DNA from: Edolisoma coerulescens | Taxonomy: Eukaryota; Chordata; Aves; Passeriformes; Campephagidae | Length of the DNA: 64,000 bases | Reading direction: 5' to 3' | Assembly (NCBI GenBank): GCA_013397115.1 | Contig: VWZW01004119.1 | Span: 1,736,342-1,800,341 of the forward strand | Part shown: positions 1-12,100 of the stretch, one piece after another | How the letters are laid out: the number at the start of each line of letters is the position of its first letter | How positions within the stretch are numbered: the first letter of the stretch is position 1 | Notes under the pieces: generated by a model | Databases searched by the model: none | The model's input: only the letters and a program-made list of their open reading frames with translations | Told to the model about the DNA's origin: nothing | Program-made: the position numbers and the translations under genes

Positions 1-3000
1 CTGTAGTCCTCCTTTTGCCCTCTGCGATTTTCACCCAGTGCAAGGAAACATCATTTACGTAGCTCCCCAGACTGCATAAATATTTGTGAATGAGTATTAA
101 AATCTCAGATGTCAAGTACAGCGCAAAAAAAGGCACTGATGAATCTCCTTCCGTGCCCTCATTTGGTGGTGCTGAGGTGACCTGCCAGCCAGCTCGACGG
201 CCCTTCAGTGATCTTATCATTTTCTGTCAGCTCCTGGAAGAGCAAATGGCTGAGAGCGAGTCTGCCTGGCAGCAGTGAGGACTCTGCTCCAGGTCTGCCT
301 GCCGTGACCTGCCCAACCCCTTCGTCACCGCAGCTGCACATTTGGTAAATTACAGTTATCTGGGCCCTGGCAGGGGCGAGGGACCTTGGTTATTAAGAAT
401 TAGAAGGAGCAGAGGAATGTACAGGCAGTCAGCGGGAGAGCTGAGATGATAACTCACGGTCTCTTCACCTGGACCCCGATGCTCTTTGTGCTGAAGTCAA
501 GCTCATCGTGGAGAGAGGCTCGCGGAGCGAATAGGGGGCATTTTATCAGTTCCTGCAGCAGCACATTGCAGAGGTGCAAAATTCATGACACTGCCCCAAG
601 ACACGAGGCAGGTCTTTATATAAAAGTGTCTTCAGACTCGCAGCCCTGTGCTTTAACCTCTGCCTGTGCATCTTCTCAGGGCCCCGTTGTGGGTGAGAGG
701 AGGGTTCGAAGGAGTGACCTCTGGGATGAACCGAGGGTGTTGGATCCTCCTCTGGGGCAGGTTGGGCTCGGTGTCATGGACTGCCTGCCCCGGTGTGCTG
801 GGCTAGGGGCCACCTGGGAGCATGGGAAGGGAGGGAACTTGGCTGTGGACAGCCACAAGTCACCCACAGACTGGTGATAGCTGGTGACTGAGTAGAGGTA
901 CAGAATTATTGAGAGTATTCTTCTTTTTCTCTGTTAGAGATGAGCACTAAGTGAAGCTCTCCTTTGTGTTCACGCCCTTAGAGATAGAAAAGGTGCATGA
1001 AATTATATCTGTGTTTTCAAAAGCTGAATGACATTTTACCAGAAATAAACTACTCCTTAGCATTTCAGACTGTGCTAGTAAAGTCAATTAATATCAATAC
1101 AGTACTGTGCCAGTGAGAGGCCACAGGAAATTGTCCTGAACTGTCAGCTGCTGGGGGCAGAGACATTTTCAACATCATGCCAGGGTTCCCTCCACCTGTC
1201 CTGGACACCACCATTATGGCAAGTGGCCACTTCTCTGCCTTCCCCTGTCCTCTCTGCTGTGCCTAGAGTCAGTGCAAGGATGCTCACCAATTTTCAGCAG
1301 GCGTCAGCTCTTGTCTTAAATGGTCTGAAAGCAGCTACTTGACTGTAATTTGTTTGTAGTAGGTGTTATGAAGAAATTGGAACCACTCTTGATTAGGAAA
1401 TTCCTCCCTTATTCACAATTCATTAGCTGAATAGAAGAAATGAGTGAAGGTGCTTTCTATAGCGGCGGATTTCTGTTTTGATAAAGTTAATCATGCAGCA
1501 CATGCCTCAAAAGTCCCCAAAGCAGACATTTAAGAAGTGTGAATTTTTTGATACGGGAAAATCAAACCAGCTGGGGAATGCACACCTTGGTGGAATCGCA
1601 CCTGAAAAGAGCTGGTGGATTTTTAGGACAGGAAGTATATCCTCTGCCATCACCTGAGTATCAACAAAGCAGTTCTGTTTTTGGGATGCACCTTCTACTT
1701 TTAATGTTGTGCTGCTGGAAAGGCTACAGATGCCTGTGGGTGGCAATATGGTTTTCCTGCTTCTCATCAAACCCCATGCTGCACTGCTTTTCAAGGGTTT
1801 GTGAGGAGTCACCTGTCCTGGGATACCTACTTCTCAGAAATATGCAGAAAACCTGATATTTGAAGGCATTTGATGCCATCCCATTTGCTGTAAGTGCAGG
1901 TTAGAAGGGTGTTTTGGAAGATGCAGGGCAGTAGGTGTTGGTTGAGCAAAGGCAGTTACAAAGTTCCATGTAAACATATATCTGAAGGTGAGATATGTCA
2001 GATGGAAATCAACATGATTCACTTGATGGGTGGTTCTGTTTTCTCCTGTATACCTGACATTTTGATGTGTGCAGATAAGAGAATGGCTATTATAGGTAAA
2101 GATGATGTCATTTATTTAAAAAAAAAAAAATAGAAAAATGTGGATTCCCCCCCCTCCAGATCATAACTGCAGTCCCTGGAATCATGTCCCCAGAGATGCA
2201 CATGGATGATCATGTGCTTTATAGATCTGAAAGCTGCTTTGTGGAACTAAATTGGAAAAATTCTACAGAGAAGTATCTGTGCTTTAAGTGCCAAAGCCTT
2301 CAGGCTGAAAGCAGCCCCTGGAAATACTTTTTTTGAAAGCCCATATTGACAGACTGACTTCTAAGCATGGTTACACTGATTATATGGCACTGTAGTCTCC
2401 TCTGGACTAAAATGCGCCGCTATTAGATGGATTTTTGGTCAGGTGCTGTGTGAGTCTCAAAGAATGACAACCAATATACTCGAGCTGTTAGGTTTTCTTT
2501 TCTATTATTAGTGATAACTTTCTCCTGAATATTGAAAGAATGGTATATTTTGCACTGAAAAACTCCTGGATAAAAGACATCAGATAGCAGGGGCTGGTGT
2601 TCCTGGAAGAAGAAACCCTGACAGCGGAGGGAAATGGGGTCATGAAATACCAACTGTTCATCTTTAAGGGGTTCTCTTCCTCCCCATGTGCTGTCATCAT
2701 CTCCCTTTTGCCACCTCCTATGTCTTTAGTTATGTATCATTGCCTTTAAGTCTTACTCAATTTTTCTTAAAGCAATTCTCAGCTTTTTCCTTGGCTGCTC
2801 TGTAGAGCTCTGGCCACAATTAGAGATTCACACTCATCTTCTTTCCTCTCACTTGCCTCTGGCGGGATATTTACAGCATCCAGAACACCAAACGTGCATT
2901 TGCATGCTGTAGATGCTGACTGTGGCAGTGATCATCATCATTTCGCTGTCGTGGTGTGCAGCTTTTAACCTTTTGTTATACCCATCTGTTGTCTGTGCCT

Positions 3001-3245
3001 CACCTTATGCTGTGGTTATGAAATGGTTGCTGTGGGGATCATCTGCCTGGGATGGCTGTTTGTACAGCACTTTCAGCCTGCTCTAGTCCTAATCCCAAAC
3101 AAGAGCTTTTAATTGTTGCTGCAGTGCAAATATATTGACAAGGTCAGGCCAGATGTTAGGAAAATTAAAGCCACCTTTTGTCTGTCTCCCTCAATGCCAG
3201 TGCCCTTCGCTTACAGAGAGAAATGCTGTTTATGTGCCCTCAGTT
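1..3245. other. Noncoding DNA, no gene recognised
   Basis: No exon, RNA gene or repeat family could be recognised here. A GC-richer patch around 440-870 carries a 143-codon open frame on the plus strand (446-877), but the translated sequence is low in recognisable motifs and is opposed by open frames on the other strand, so it is treated as chance. The stretch 3141-3164 resembles a piece of CR1 (see the next entry). Intergenic or intronic origin cannot be told apart. Confidence 0.6.
2118..2154. repeat. A13 and C8 homopolymer pair
   Basis: An A13 run (2118-2130) is followed 16 bases later by a C8 run (2147-2154). These are simple homopolymers. No retroposed sequence is recognised on the 5' side that would make the A run a poly(A) tail. 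Confidence 0.85.
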
Positions 3246-3455
3246 GGAAAAAATTCTTCCCTGTGAGGGTGGTGAGGCCCTGGCACAGGTTGCCTGGAGA
3301 AGCTGTGGCTGCCCCAACCCTGGAGGTGTCCAAGGTCAGGCTGGAGGGGCTTGGAGCAGCCTGGGATAGTGGGAGGTGTCCGTGCAATGCCACGTTGGTT
3401 GGGACAAAATGATCTTTGAGGTTGCTTCCAACCCAAGCTATTCCATGATTCTTTC
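3246..3455 (+). mobile_element. CR1: CR1 retrotransposon, 5'-truncated 3' end
   Basis: This is the 3' untranslated end of a CR1 LINE (non-LTR retrotransposon). The order of landmarks follows the avian CR1 consensus: an AAAATTCTTCCCTGTGAGG block, the 'GTGGTGAGGCCCTGGCACAG' block, 'GAGAAGCTGTGGCTGCCCCA', the 'GGAGGTGTCCAAGGTCAGG' block, then 'GATCTTTGAGGTTGCTTCCA' and terminal octamers ATTCCATG (3440-3447) and ATTCTTTC (3448-3455). It contains no coding capacity; open frames through it (for example 3113-3412 plus and 3211-3393 minus) are by-products of the repeat. A CR1-like fragment at 3141-3164 may be the displaced upstream part of the same copy. Confidence 0.93.
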
Positions 3456-5183
3456 TATCTCCAGTGCTTCAGCTCTGTGGGCTTTTAGCCACTTCTCTCC
3501 CATTTAGGTTATTCCTGTAGTTCATTTCTGGTGTTCTATGCTGTGCAATGATTTCTTTAAGCCAGAGAGCACAGCTGAGGTGTGGGGTGTTTTCCACATG
3601 GCTCAGAAGATTCCTTGGGTCTTTGTCCTTCAACACCTTTGGCAAGCCCCATGGAGATGCCATGGACAGGCAGAGCCCTGATGATGGATACTCCTGATGC
3701 CAGTGACCATGGGTAAAGGATTCCTTTCCCTTCATGCACCTGTGAGTGCACAGCAACTGTTTTCCCCTGCGTTTTGAAGCATCCTTTTCAGGTTACCATA
3801 ATTAAAAAGGTTAGGTGGAATGGCTGGTGAATTTAAAACTGATAGCATTGTCTCTTGTAATTTCTTTATGCTTGTTAATGAGCCTTCATCTCCTTCTGTT
3901 CATGTTAGGGAGGTAAAACAGTAGTGGAAGTTGAGATACACAGAAAGGCTTTGACAAAAGCCAGTCTTCCATGAAATAGAATCTCAGCTTTAGGGAAAAA
4001 AATGACCCACTAATAAATTACATCCCAAAATGTGTCTTTACATAAAGCACAAAGTCTGATTTACATAAAAACATATCTGGGAGCTCTTAAGTTCTTGTTG
4101 TTCCGCCACAAGCCAAGATCTCTTTCGGAAAGACAAACGAGAAGTGTCCCCACTTGCAATCTTATGTAGAAAACTTATGGTTTTCCAGTGTTCCCTGTTC
4201 CAATGAAATTGCTTTCCTGAGCTTAGACTGTTGATGGGCCAGTGCAGAGGAAGCTTGGCAATATTGGAGTTTTGGAATGCTGCACGCTTCCCTCCAGTAC
4301 CTTAGAAAATCCTGTGCACTTTTTGACATGTGTGGACACTGACGGGGACCACACATGCAGGTTTGAGCCTTTAGAGTAAAGAACAGCAAACTTTTTTTCC
4401 CTGGGGGAATATCCTAGACAGCAGCAGTAAGTAATGATGCCAGCTAGTGCCTCTCACGATTAGGGTTTGTGGGAGAACGCCCGCTATGGGATTGATCACG
4501 CGTCTCCTCCCTGCCATGAGATTCTCTGCTGCCTCCCACGTGCTGTGTTTTCACTCACGGTGTGCCCATGGGAAGAACCCTGTGCTGGGGCTGTGCACAT
4601 AGGTGAGCTCTGGGGGAGCTCATCAGAACAGCAGATTTTTGGGAAAGTGCTGGTTCTGAGGGTCTGCAGGCAGTGCTGCTGGAGGGCAGCCCAGCACACG
4701 GCAGGATAGATGCAGGGAAAGGTCCTCATGTCCCACTTTCAGAGGGGCTCATGGGCTCTGTGTTGAGCAGGATTTCTCCCCATGGACCTTGCTACCTGTA
4801 AATGGTACCAATTCCCTCAATCTCTGCTCCTGGCCAGGTTTCCATCAAGTCTGTATTTGTTGATTAGGCTCTTTCACTAGAAAAGAGCAGTTGCAGAAAT
4901 ACTGTGAACCCATAAGGTGTCTTAGTTATGGAAAGATAAAGAAAGCAACAAAAAGAAATTACTTCTTTTATTTTTCTTCATGATTCTGCTTTCTGTGAGT
5001 TAAAATGCTTTCAGAAAGAGCTGGGAAATTCAGATGAAACATGAAATGAATTAGTATTCAGCCTCAGTATCTGTGATTTCCTAATCCTTCCTTAGCCTAA
5101 CATCTCCCCAAAACAGCCTTCTAAGAAAAGCAGACCAGGAAAAAAAAGCGTATAGCAGCAACTTACAGGTTTTCTCAAAGGTT

Positions 5184-5201
5184 AATTAATTGCAATTAAT
5201 T
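5184..5201. other. 18-bp perfect palindrome of homeodomain-type sites
   Basis: AATTAATTG is followed directly by its exact reverse complement CAATTAATT. Each arm carries TTAATT/AATTAA cores of the kind bound by homeodomain proteins, and the context (5182-5201) reads TTAATTAATTGCAATTAATT. The palindrome is read directly from the sequence; any binding role is inference. Confidence 0.6.
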
Positions 5202-5250
5202 GTGAAGTGCTGCAGCACTGAACAGTAGCTTTGAATTTGATAATGAAAAC

Positions 5251-5290
5251 CAAAAATGAAAAAAAAAAAAAGAAAAAAAAAAGGAAAACA
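5251..5290. repeat. A-rich low-complexity tract
   Basis: The plus strand is almost pure A with scattered G and C, ending in two A runs of 10 or more. It encodes only a poly-Phe-like antisense frame. It could be a decayed poly(A) tail, but no retroposed body is recognised next to it. Confidence 0.8.
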
Positions 5291-7795
5291 AGGAAAAACC
5301 GGTATGGAACAATTCTGGGCTTGCAGACGTGGTTTTTTCCTCCCCTCTCAGTAGGTTCAGTTTGCAAACTTAACTCAGACAATTTACAAATATAATTGCA
5401 GTTGAGAATTAATTTAGGGGCTGTGTGGTGTGGTGGAAAGAACAAAATGTTTCCATTAGGAAAGCAGGGATCAGCAGTTCTGTACAGGATGAAGTGAGCA
5501 AGACCATACCAATGCACTTCACAAACAGAGGTTGACTTTAAATGAGATTGGCCCCTGATTTTGGGCCTTTTCTATTTAGATTAAAATAGATACTGAATCA
5601 GTAGTGAAAAGAATGGAAGGCTCTTTTTTTTCCTTCGGTTGCGCTTGAAGAATCTTCTCAGAAATAGACCTGTGTAGTTCGGGTGGTTTCTCAGAGGGGT
5701 CTGTGTTGTGGGGTACAGAAACAGGACTGAAATAGTCACTGGGAGAGACTGGGAGCACTTCTTCCATGTCCTTCTCTTTCCAATATTCTCTTTCCTCAGT
5801 GCTCTGAGGAGAGAGTTGTTTGCTACCATTGAAGTAGTGCTAAGAAGCACCAACTCAAAATGTTGAGGGCAAATGTTAGGAGTGAGTTTCCAGCCCAGAC
5901 TGCTCACCAGTGCATGAGGTGGGGGATGGAGTCGATTGAAGATTGATTTCTTCAAGTCCAAAGTCAGTGGCAGAGTTAAAACAAACCCAGAACCCTCTCC
6001 CTTTGTCCTGGAGTGCTGTTCCCTCTCTCATCTCTCTCTGCCTCTTGCCTACCCCGATCTCAGTGTCTGAGCTGGTGGTGCTGAGAGCACCCACCTGGCA
6101 GCTGGGAAATGCCTGGCCAGGAGCACCACGGCACTGTGACACCCCCGGGATGCTGCAGAGCCTGTGGTGGGCAGGCTCTGCCACTGATGAAGTTGAAGGA
6201 ATTCAGGGCACAGCCTCCCCCCTTACCATGGCCCAGAACAGGAGTCTCAACGTGCAGGAGAATTCATTTCACTTGGTTTCTCATCTGCTGAAGTAATAGG
6301 GTCAGATCAGTGGGGAAAGCAGAAATTACTTTCAAGTTTCCTGACTCCCTGAGAAGGCTGCTCTCTGTGTATGATGTGGTTACAGCTCCCAGACTGATGT
6401 GTTTATTTTACAGCCACAGCTCTGAGTGCACAGAGCAGGGTTACACAACAGCAACAACAAAAGTTTACACAAGGAGATACTTAGCTTGTAAACCTACAGC
6501 TAAAGTAACAGTGTGCAGGTACATGGAGATATGTGAGACATGGCTGGTCATGTTTGTTTAGAACAGACTCATCCTGTCATCATAAAGGATCCCTTGAGCC
6601 TTCTCAAAGTCTTATTTCAAAATTTATTATGCTATTTAGCATATACAAGGTTAAGGAAACCAGCACCACAGCCAGATGGCTGGGGATTCGTATCATCCTG
6701 TTGCTCTCTTCCCTACTGCCAATAAATTTGGTGGCCAAGGCAGGGCACCAGATGCAAGATGCTGCCAGTTGGGCCAGCTGTGGGAATGGGAGCCTGGATC
6801 TCCTCTGATCACTTCCAGTCCCTAAGGAGGGCCTGTCTGCTTTGGCTGGGCAGCCTCAATCTTATAGGGAGTTACTGCTGCAAGAGGAGAGCAAAACAGG
6901 GGTGGGATTAGAGGAATCGGCACTTTATCCACCTATTAGAGAGAAGAAATATTACCAGTGCCGTGAGGTTGTTACAAAATGAATTAGATAAAGAAGAAAA
7001 GTCATAGTCAATTAAATTATGCCCTTTTCCTCCTCCAGACAATGTGACACTGAGGCTATGCTTCGCAGTTTATAGATTTGTATAGAAATTGGTGCTAATA
7101 GTTCAATTTTATGTAATTATCGTGCAAGTAATGTTGAAAATGAAGAAATCTGGGTAGAGGGAGGAGGAGACAATACTTTTATAAATACTTAATATCCAGA
7201 GGAGGCAGATGGGGTAAAATTATATTTAGAGATTAAAGATAAAGCAAAGAACTGCCGCAATCTAATTCCAGCTCTGACCTGGAGTTTCTGTCCATCATGA
7301 GATGTCCCTAAAGCTTGCTGGGTCTGGGTTATATTTTTTTTTCTTAAATCTTTTACATGAAGATAATACCTTGCTATCTCACTGGGGCTTTGTGACAATT
7401 CATGTCTGTATAACGCTTTGAAGCAGAGCTTGTAAAGTGCTAAGTATTATTAAGATGAGACGAGGAGAATCTCTTATCTGAAACATCAAGTTCTTCAGGG
7501 ATGGGGAAGGAGGCAGTGATCTATTATCCATAATACTCCTCTACAGACTAGGTTTGATCAGCCTTAGTGTGATTCAACAAAACCCTGTTCAACTGTGGAC
7601 AAATGGACATCTCTATTAAAAGTGATGAAAAGGAAACCTGGATAAAGGCAGAAATCGCCCGACACCGTCTTTGATCATAATCTATCTGCGCCTCAAAGGA
7701 GAGCATAATAATACAAACATATTTGCAGAAGTAATCCAAAAATAACTCCTCCTATTGTTCTGCCTGCACGGAGCTATCAGGAATGTGCTCAGGCA

Positions 7796-7817
7796 GTTGT
7801 TGTTGTTGTTGGTGGTG
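7796..7817 (+). repeat. (GTT)5 (GGT)2 microsatellite
   Basis: Five GTT units (7796-7810) run into GGTGGTG. It is a short imperfect triplet repeat. Confidence 0.85.
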
Positions 7818-8125
7818 TTACTGTGAGCGTTGCGCGGTGTTGCTGCGCCAGTTCAGGGGCTGCCAAGTCGCTCATGACGGGCTCTGCATCCCAGCGATCC
7901 CATGGTGCCTGTTGGCAAAATTTGCAGAGCACCTCAGCATCATCTTTTGGAAAGGTAGTGAAGAATTAGGATGAACTTTGTCACTTGGTAATGACAGACA
8001 CTGCTAGACCATTGCTGGGTTAATTTAAAGAAAGTAAATAAAGCCATGTTTACAGGCAAAAGATTATTGCAGAATAAAACACGGGACAGAACCAGCTGTG
8101 GAGTCAGGAAGTAGCAGGATGGATG

Positions 8126-8134
8126 CAGGTAAGT
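8126..8134 (+). other. Consensus splice-donor match, exon unproven
   Basis: CAG|GTAAGT matches the vertebrate 5' splice-site consensus exactly, with GT at 8129-8130. An upstream frame is open for about 24 codons from the nearest AG (8055), but that AG has a poor polypyrimidine tract. An ATG at 8122 has A at -3 and G at +4. Such matches are expected by chance in 64 kb, so this is only a pointer to a possible lncRNA or leader exon. Confidence 0.15.
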
Positions 8135-8689
8135 TTCAAACAGCAGCACAGCTTTTCATCAAGTCTTTGAGGAAGAACAGGAGAGAGTAATTTTGCATGT
8201 AAAAATGCTCTTGCCTGTCAATAACTCTGTTCTGAAGCTGCACAGAGACTCACTGTAACATTCAGAGGCTCTGCTCTGCTCTTTCAGCAGTTTGAGCTCT
8301 CTGGACATAATTTCAAGGTCACATATCAGTGTCACCCCTGTTGTCAGTCAAATAATCAGCATTTCGCTCATTCCTCCTCAGTCCTTCTGCCTGATACTCT
8401 GTTCTGCATCCCTGTGCACAGAGCCAGCCTTTGCAGCCTTGGTGCCTTTTACGTGGTGGTTCAAAAAATAAATAAGACTTTGAATCCTTCTGATTTGCAA
8501 ATCTTTGAGTATTATGCTTTCCTTTTGAGAAAGAGCTTCCTTTAAGTAAACAACTGGGGAATAAAGGCAGATTTCTAAACTAGCTGTTATTCATCTGTTT
8601 TCCTTGTGGGACTGCAGCACCCTTCTGTGAGACATGAGCCCTGATGAATATTGACACAGGAATAATGACTGACCATGGCTGCAGTGCCA

Positions 8690-8925
8690 CTTGTGTTATC
8701 TGTTGAAACCTATGCCTTCATTATTTAATAAAAATAAACTAATGAAATCTAATATTTCCATTTGCAAGGTGACCTATAAATTGTACCCATAAATTCTTAC
8801 CATAAATAACCATGTACTTCAAAGTAGGAGTATGCTGATTGGAATGGAGTTTTTGGAGTATTTCTACTCCCCAAAGGGCATATTTCAACCAATTTTCATT
8901 AATAATTAATCCTGACACACTGGTT
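8690..8925. promoter_or_regulatory. AT-rich block, candidate conserved noncoding element
   Basis: The block is AT-rich but not simple repeat. It contains several TAAT/ATTA cores, including a TTAATAATTAAT cluster near 8900. This composition is typical of developmental enhancers conserved among amniotes, but conservation cannot be seen from one sequence. The call is inference only. Confidence 0.15.
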
Positions 8926-9166
8926 CTAGGAGGTTAACAAGAACATAGCAGGTATAATACTCCCAGAATTACAAGCTTGGGGTGAACGTGGCATGAAATG
9001 TTGGCATCTTTTGCTGCTTTTATGTGTTCTAACCACTTCTTGGGATGGGGATGAATAACGGACAAGTGTTTGTGCTTCCCTGTTTTGCCTGATTTTCTTC
9101 CCAAGACAATTGTCTATGTCACTAATGATGGACTCACGTAAGTGTAACTCTACTCTCTATGTAGGA

Positions 9167-9186
9167 ATATATATACGTATATATAT
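9167..9186. repeat. 20-bp perfect TA palindrome around ACGT
   Basis: ATATATATAC is followed by its reverse complement GTATATATAT, centred between 9176 and 9177. The alternating purine-pyrimidine stretch continues to about 9190 and could extrude a cruciform. It is a short (TA)n-type simple repeat. Confidence 0.85.
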
Positions 9187-12100
9187 GTATAGAATATACA
9201 TGGGAAATGATAGTAGAGCCATCTTTATTTGAGTTTTTACCTTTAAAGGTTTCATCTACTCTCTTCAGAACCATCCATCTCTCTGAGATGGCAGATTTGT
9301 ATGTCCTACCAGCAGAGTATTCCAGGATTGTCCTAATTACATGTGTCAGGTTTTGCCATGCAGCCTGTGAGCCCCTCCACGCTCACTCAGTAACCCTTTC
9401 CATATCCTAGGATGCTCCTTGTTACTGATGTATTGTCTTTTCAATGTGCACTTTGGAGATTTCAACATGCTAGAAGGTAAAATTGAGGGCTATAGAAGCT
9501 CTTAAAAGACAGGTTTTGCCAACCACAGACTTGTCAGAGGCAAGTTTTTAAGGCTGATGAAGGAAGAGTAATGGGATCTCGAACCTCACAGTGCTTTATA
9601 TTAATTGCTTGCAAATGCTGACTGCTGGCAACTGTTCCACACTCAAAGCATAATGGACTGGGGAGGCCAAACCTGCATTCCTGCAATGTAGCAGTTTTTT
9701 AGAATGTACTCAAAATAACTGCAGAGGACATGGTCTGTGGCCACCCGGTGAGGCTTGAGAGGTCTGCAGGAGAGCAGCCTTGTACATAACCTCGTGTGTT
9801 ACATACACTTAAATTAGCTCTTACTGCATTTGCAGGTGGACTCTGAAGAGTTACAAGATAGAGAAAAAGAGGGTCCAATATTCCAGCCTTTCTGCTGTCG
9901 GCCTGAGAGTCATTTGTCTCAATTTGCCAGCGTAGTCATAGATGATACTCACACAAAATGCATTACTTCAAAAACCAGAGCAGACGAATGGAGTTAAAAT
10001 TCTAGACTTTACTTACTCACAATATATTGTCTGTCTTTTTCAGGAGAAAAAAATAAAGATATATTAAAGACAGGGAAGCAGTGCTTATCTAGTCTGATAG
10101 ATTAAAAACCATTGGGAGACGAGGCAGGGAAAGGCATGCCAAGCACAGGGAGTCCAGGAGCAACAGTTTGGCTTCATTTGACTCCTTTTTGTTAGACAGT
10201 TTCCAAGTTTTCAACTGGCTTCATTAGACTGAAGTGGTTTATCTTGCTTTGTACATCTCGGCCTACTTTTAGCCTTTCTTTCTCTTTCCTTTTAGCCTGA
10301 AACTCATGTTCTCCTATAAGCAAAGGGAACATGCAGAAAGGGAAAGGCTGGCACTTTAGAGTGTGACTCTTTTTTCTTCCTGACTTTTTCCCAGCTCAAA
10401 ATGTTTTAGCATTTTGTCTGCAGAGACACGTTTGCAGGGTTTTTGCATACGAAGCCACAGGGGTTTTTAAGAGCTGCTAATGGACAAGTTAAAACTAAAC
10501 CAACAACCACTAAGACTTTGGGGAATATCCCGTTTATGAAACATGTTTTCAGCATTTCCCTTTATTCACTGGTAATCATTAGGACATTGCACATGTGTGT
10601 GTTCCAAAAAGCTGGTATTTACTTGTAGCCCTGTGCTGTGGGGATGATAATGAATGAGCAATCGTAGCTTCTAATAAAAAGACTTGGGGGAAAGTACTGG
10701 GAACAGTGCGGTTTTAAGAAACAAATTTCCATTTTCCTGTACTGGTTGTTAGTGATGGATAATAAAAGAGGAATTCATCATTACACCACATTACATTAAA
10801 CCTTGCTTCTCCCTTGGGTGTCAGCTCCCTGTAACTGGGTGGGATAGTTACCAGAATGATTCACTGTGTTTTGGGTTCCAGCAGTGGGAGGTGAGGTGGT
10901 CACCACCACGAGCACTTGAGGGACTGACTTTGGTGTCCCCAGCAGAGCTGAGGGAAAGTTTTCCAGTTTGAGAGGTGACTTGTTTGGCTGAAGCCGATCC
11001 CCCTTTGACAAATGTTCTCTGCTGCTGGATTGCTCTGAGGAAGGAGAGTGTTTAATAACACTGCACCTGGATTTTGGGAAGATGTAGAGGATTGCAGGGT
11101 GCTCGTGCAGCACTGGTCGTGGCAGGGTCTCTCCCACAAGCATCACTCCTCTGGCACTGAGAGGTGTCTGTTGTTAATCAGCTCATCTTTATTTTTATGA
11201 ACAAAGCCTGATATCGCCTCAGGCTCAAGATTCAAGGCAAGGTTTCAATCAAAACACGGACCACAGTCATTTTTGTGGCCAGTCCACACCCTGTGCTGTG
11301 ACAGAGGAGCTGTCTTTACCTGTGGCATGGGGCATTCATAAAAGACCTTAAAAGCGTCCTGCAGACCGAGGCAGACTGAATTGTGACTCCTGCAGAACTG
11401 GCCAAAAGATGGATCGAGTCACTCTTGTCCTTGTTACTGTGCCCTGTGTACCCAGACCATCGCCCTAAAACAAGCTGGGTTGGCCCCAGGCTTACGTGAC
11501 ATGTAAGTGTCCTCATAAATAACAGAAGCTGATTACAATAATTCTTTTTTTAAAACCGTGGAGATCTATTTTTCCTCCAAAAACACTTGCAAGTTTTCTT
11601 AGAAGTTGCTAGAAAGTGTACATAAAGTTATTTCTGCTTACACTATTCCGTACATGAGCTCATACACAAATTAACTTTGAAAAGATCTGGGCATGTTTTG
11701 TTGTTTTACCTAAAATCCGTACGTGAAACCAAGAGTAAATGTTCCTTCCTTTTTGCATTTAGACAGAAACTAGGTAGGTTTTCACATTAGGCAACACAAA
11801 TTATAATCCTAGCAGAGTGATTGAGATAAGCTCATTCAACCTAAGTAAAATGTTGTCATATTCAATAACTTTTCTTATTCTGCACGAAGAAAATCATGTT
11901 GAAGTCTCAAAAAATTAAACGAAATTACAGTTGCATAATGAAGCTGAGCTCTTTATGGCTGGTAATAGAGGAGCAAGAATTTAGAGTTTAGTAAATTCAT
12001 AGTGGTTCAGAAATGTTGTGACAGAAAGAGGGCAATGCAGAGACAATAACAGAAGAACTTTCCATCCTATGACTTAATGCTGCTTATGAACAGATTGCAA

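Larger units (their letters stand above)
3456..8125. other. Noncoding DNA, no gene recognised
   Basis: No gene or repeat family is visible. Open frames of 60-126 codons occur on both strands (for example 5943-6296 plus and 5581-5961 minus overlap antisense) without family motifs. Notable local structures inside it, the 5184-5201 palindrome, an A-rich tract and a GTT repeat, are listed separately. Confidence 0.55.

Noticed and set aside
446..877. 143-codon open frame, plus strand
   Set aside because: No domain, no convincing splice or promoter context, and an antisense frame overlaps; chance frame in a GC-richer patch.
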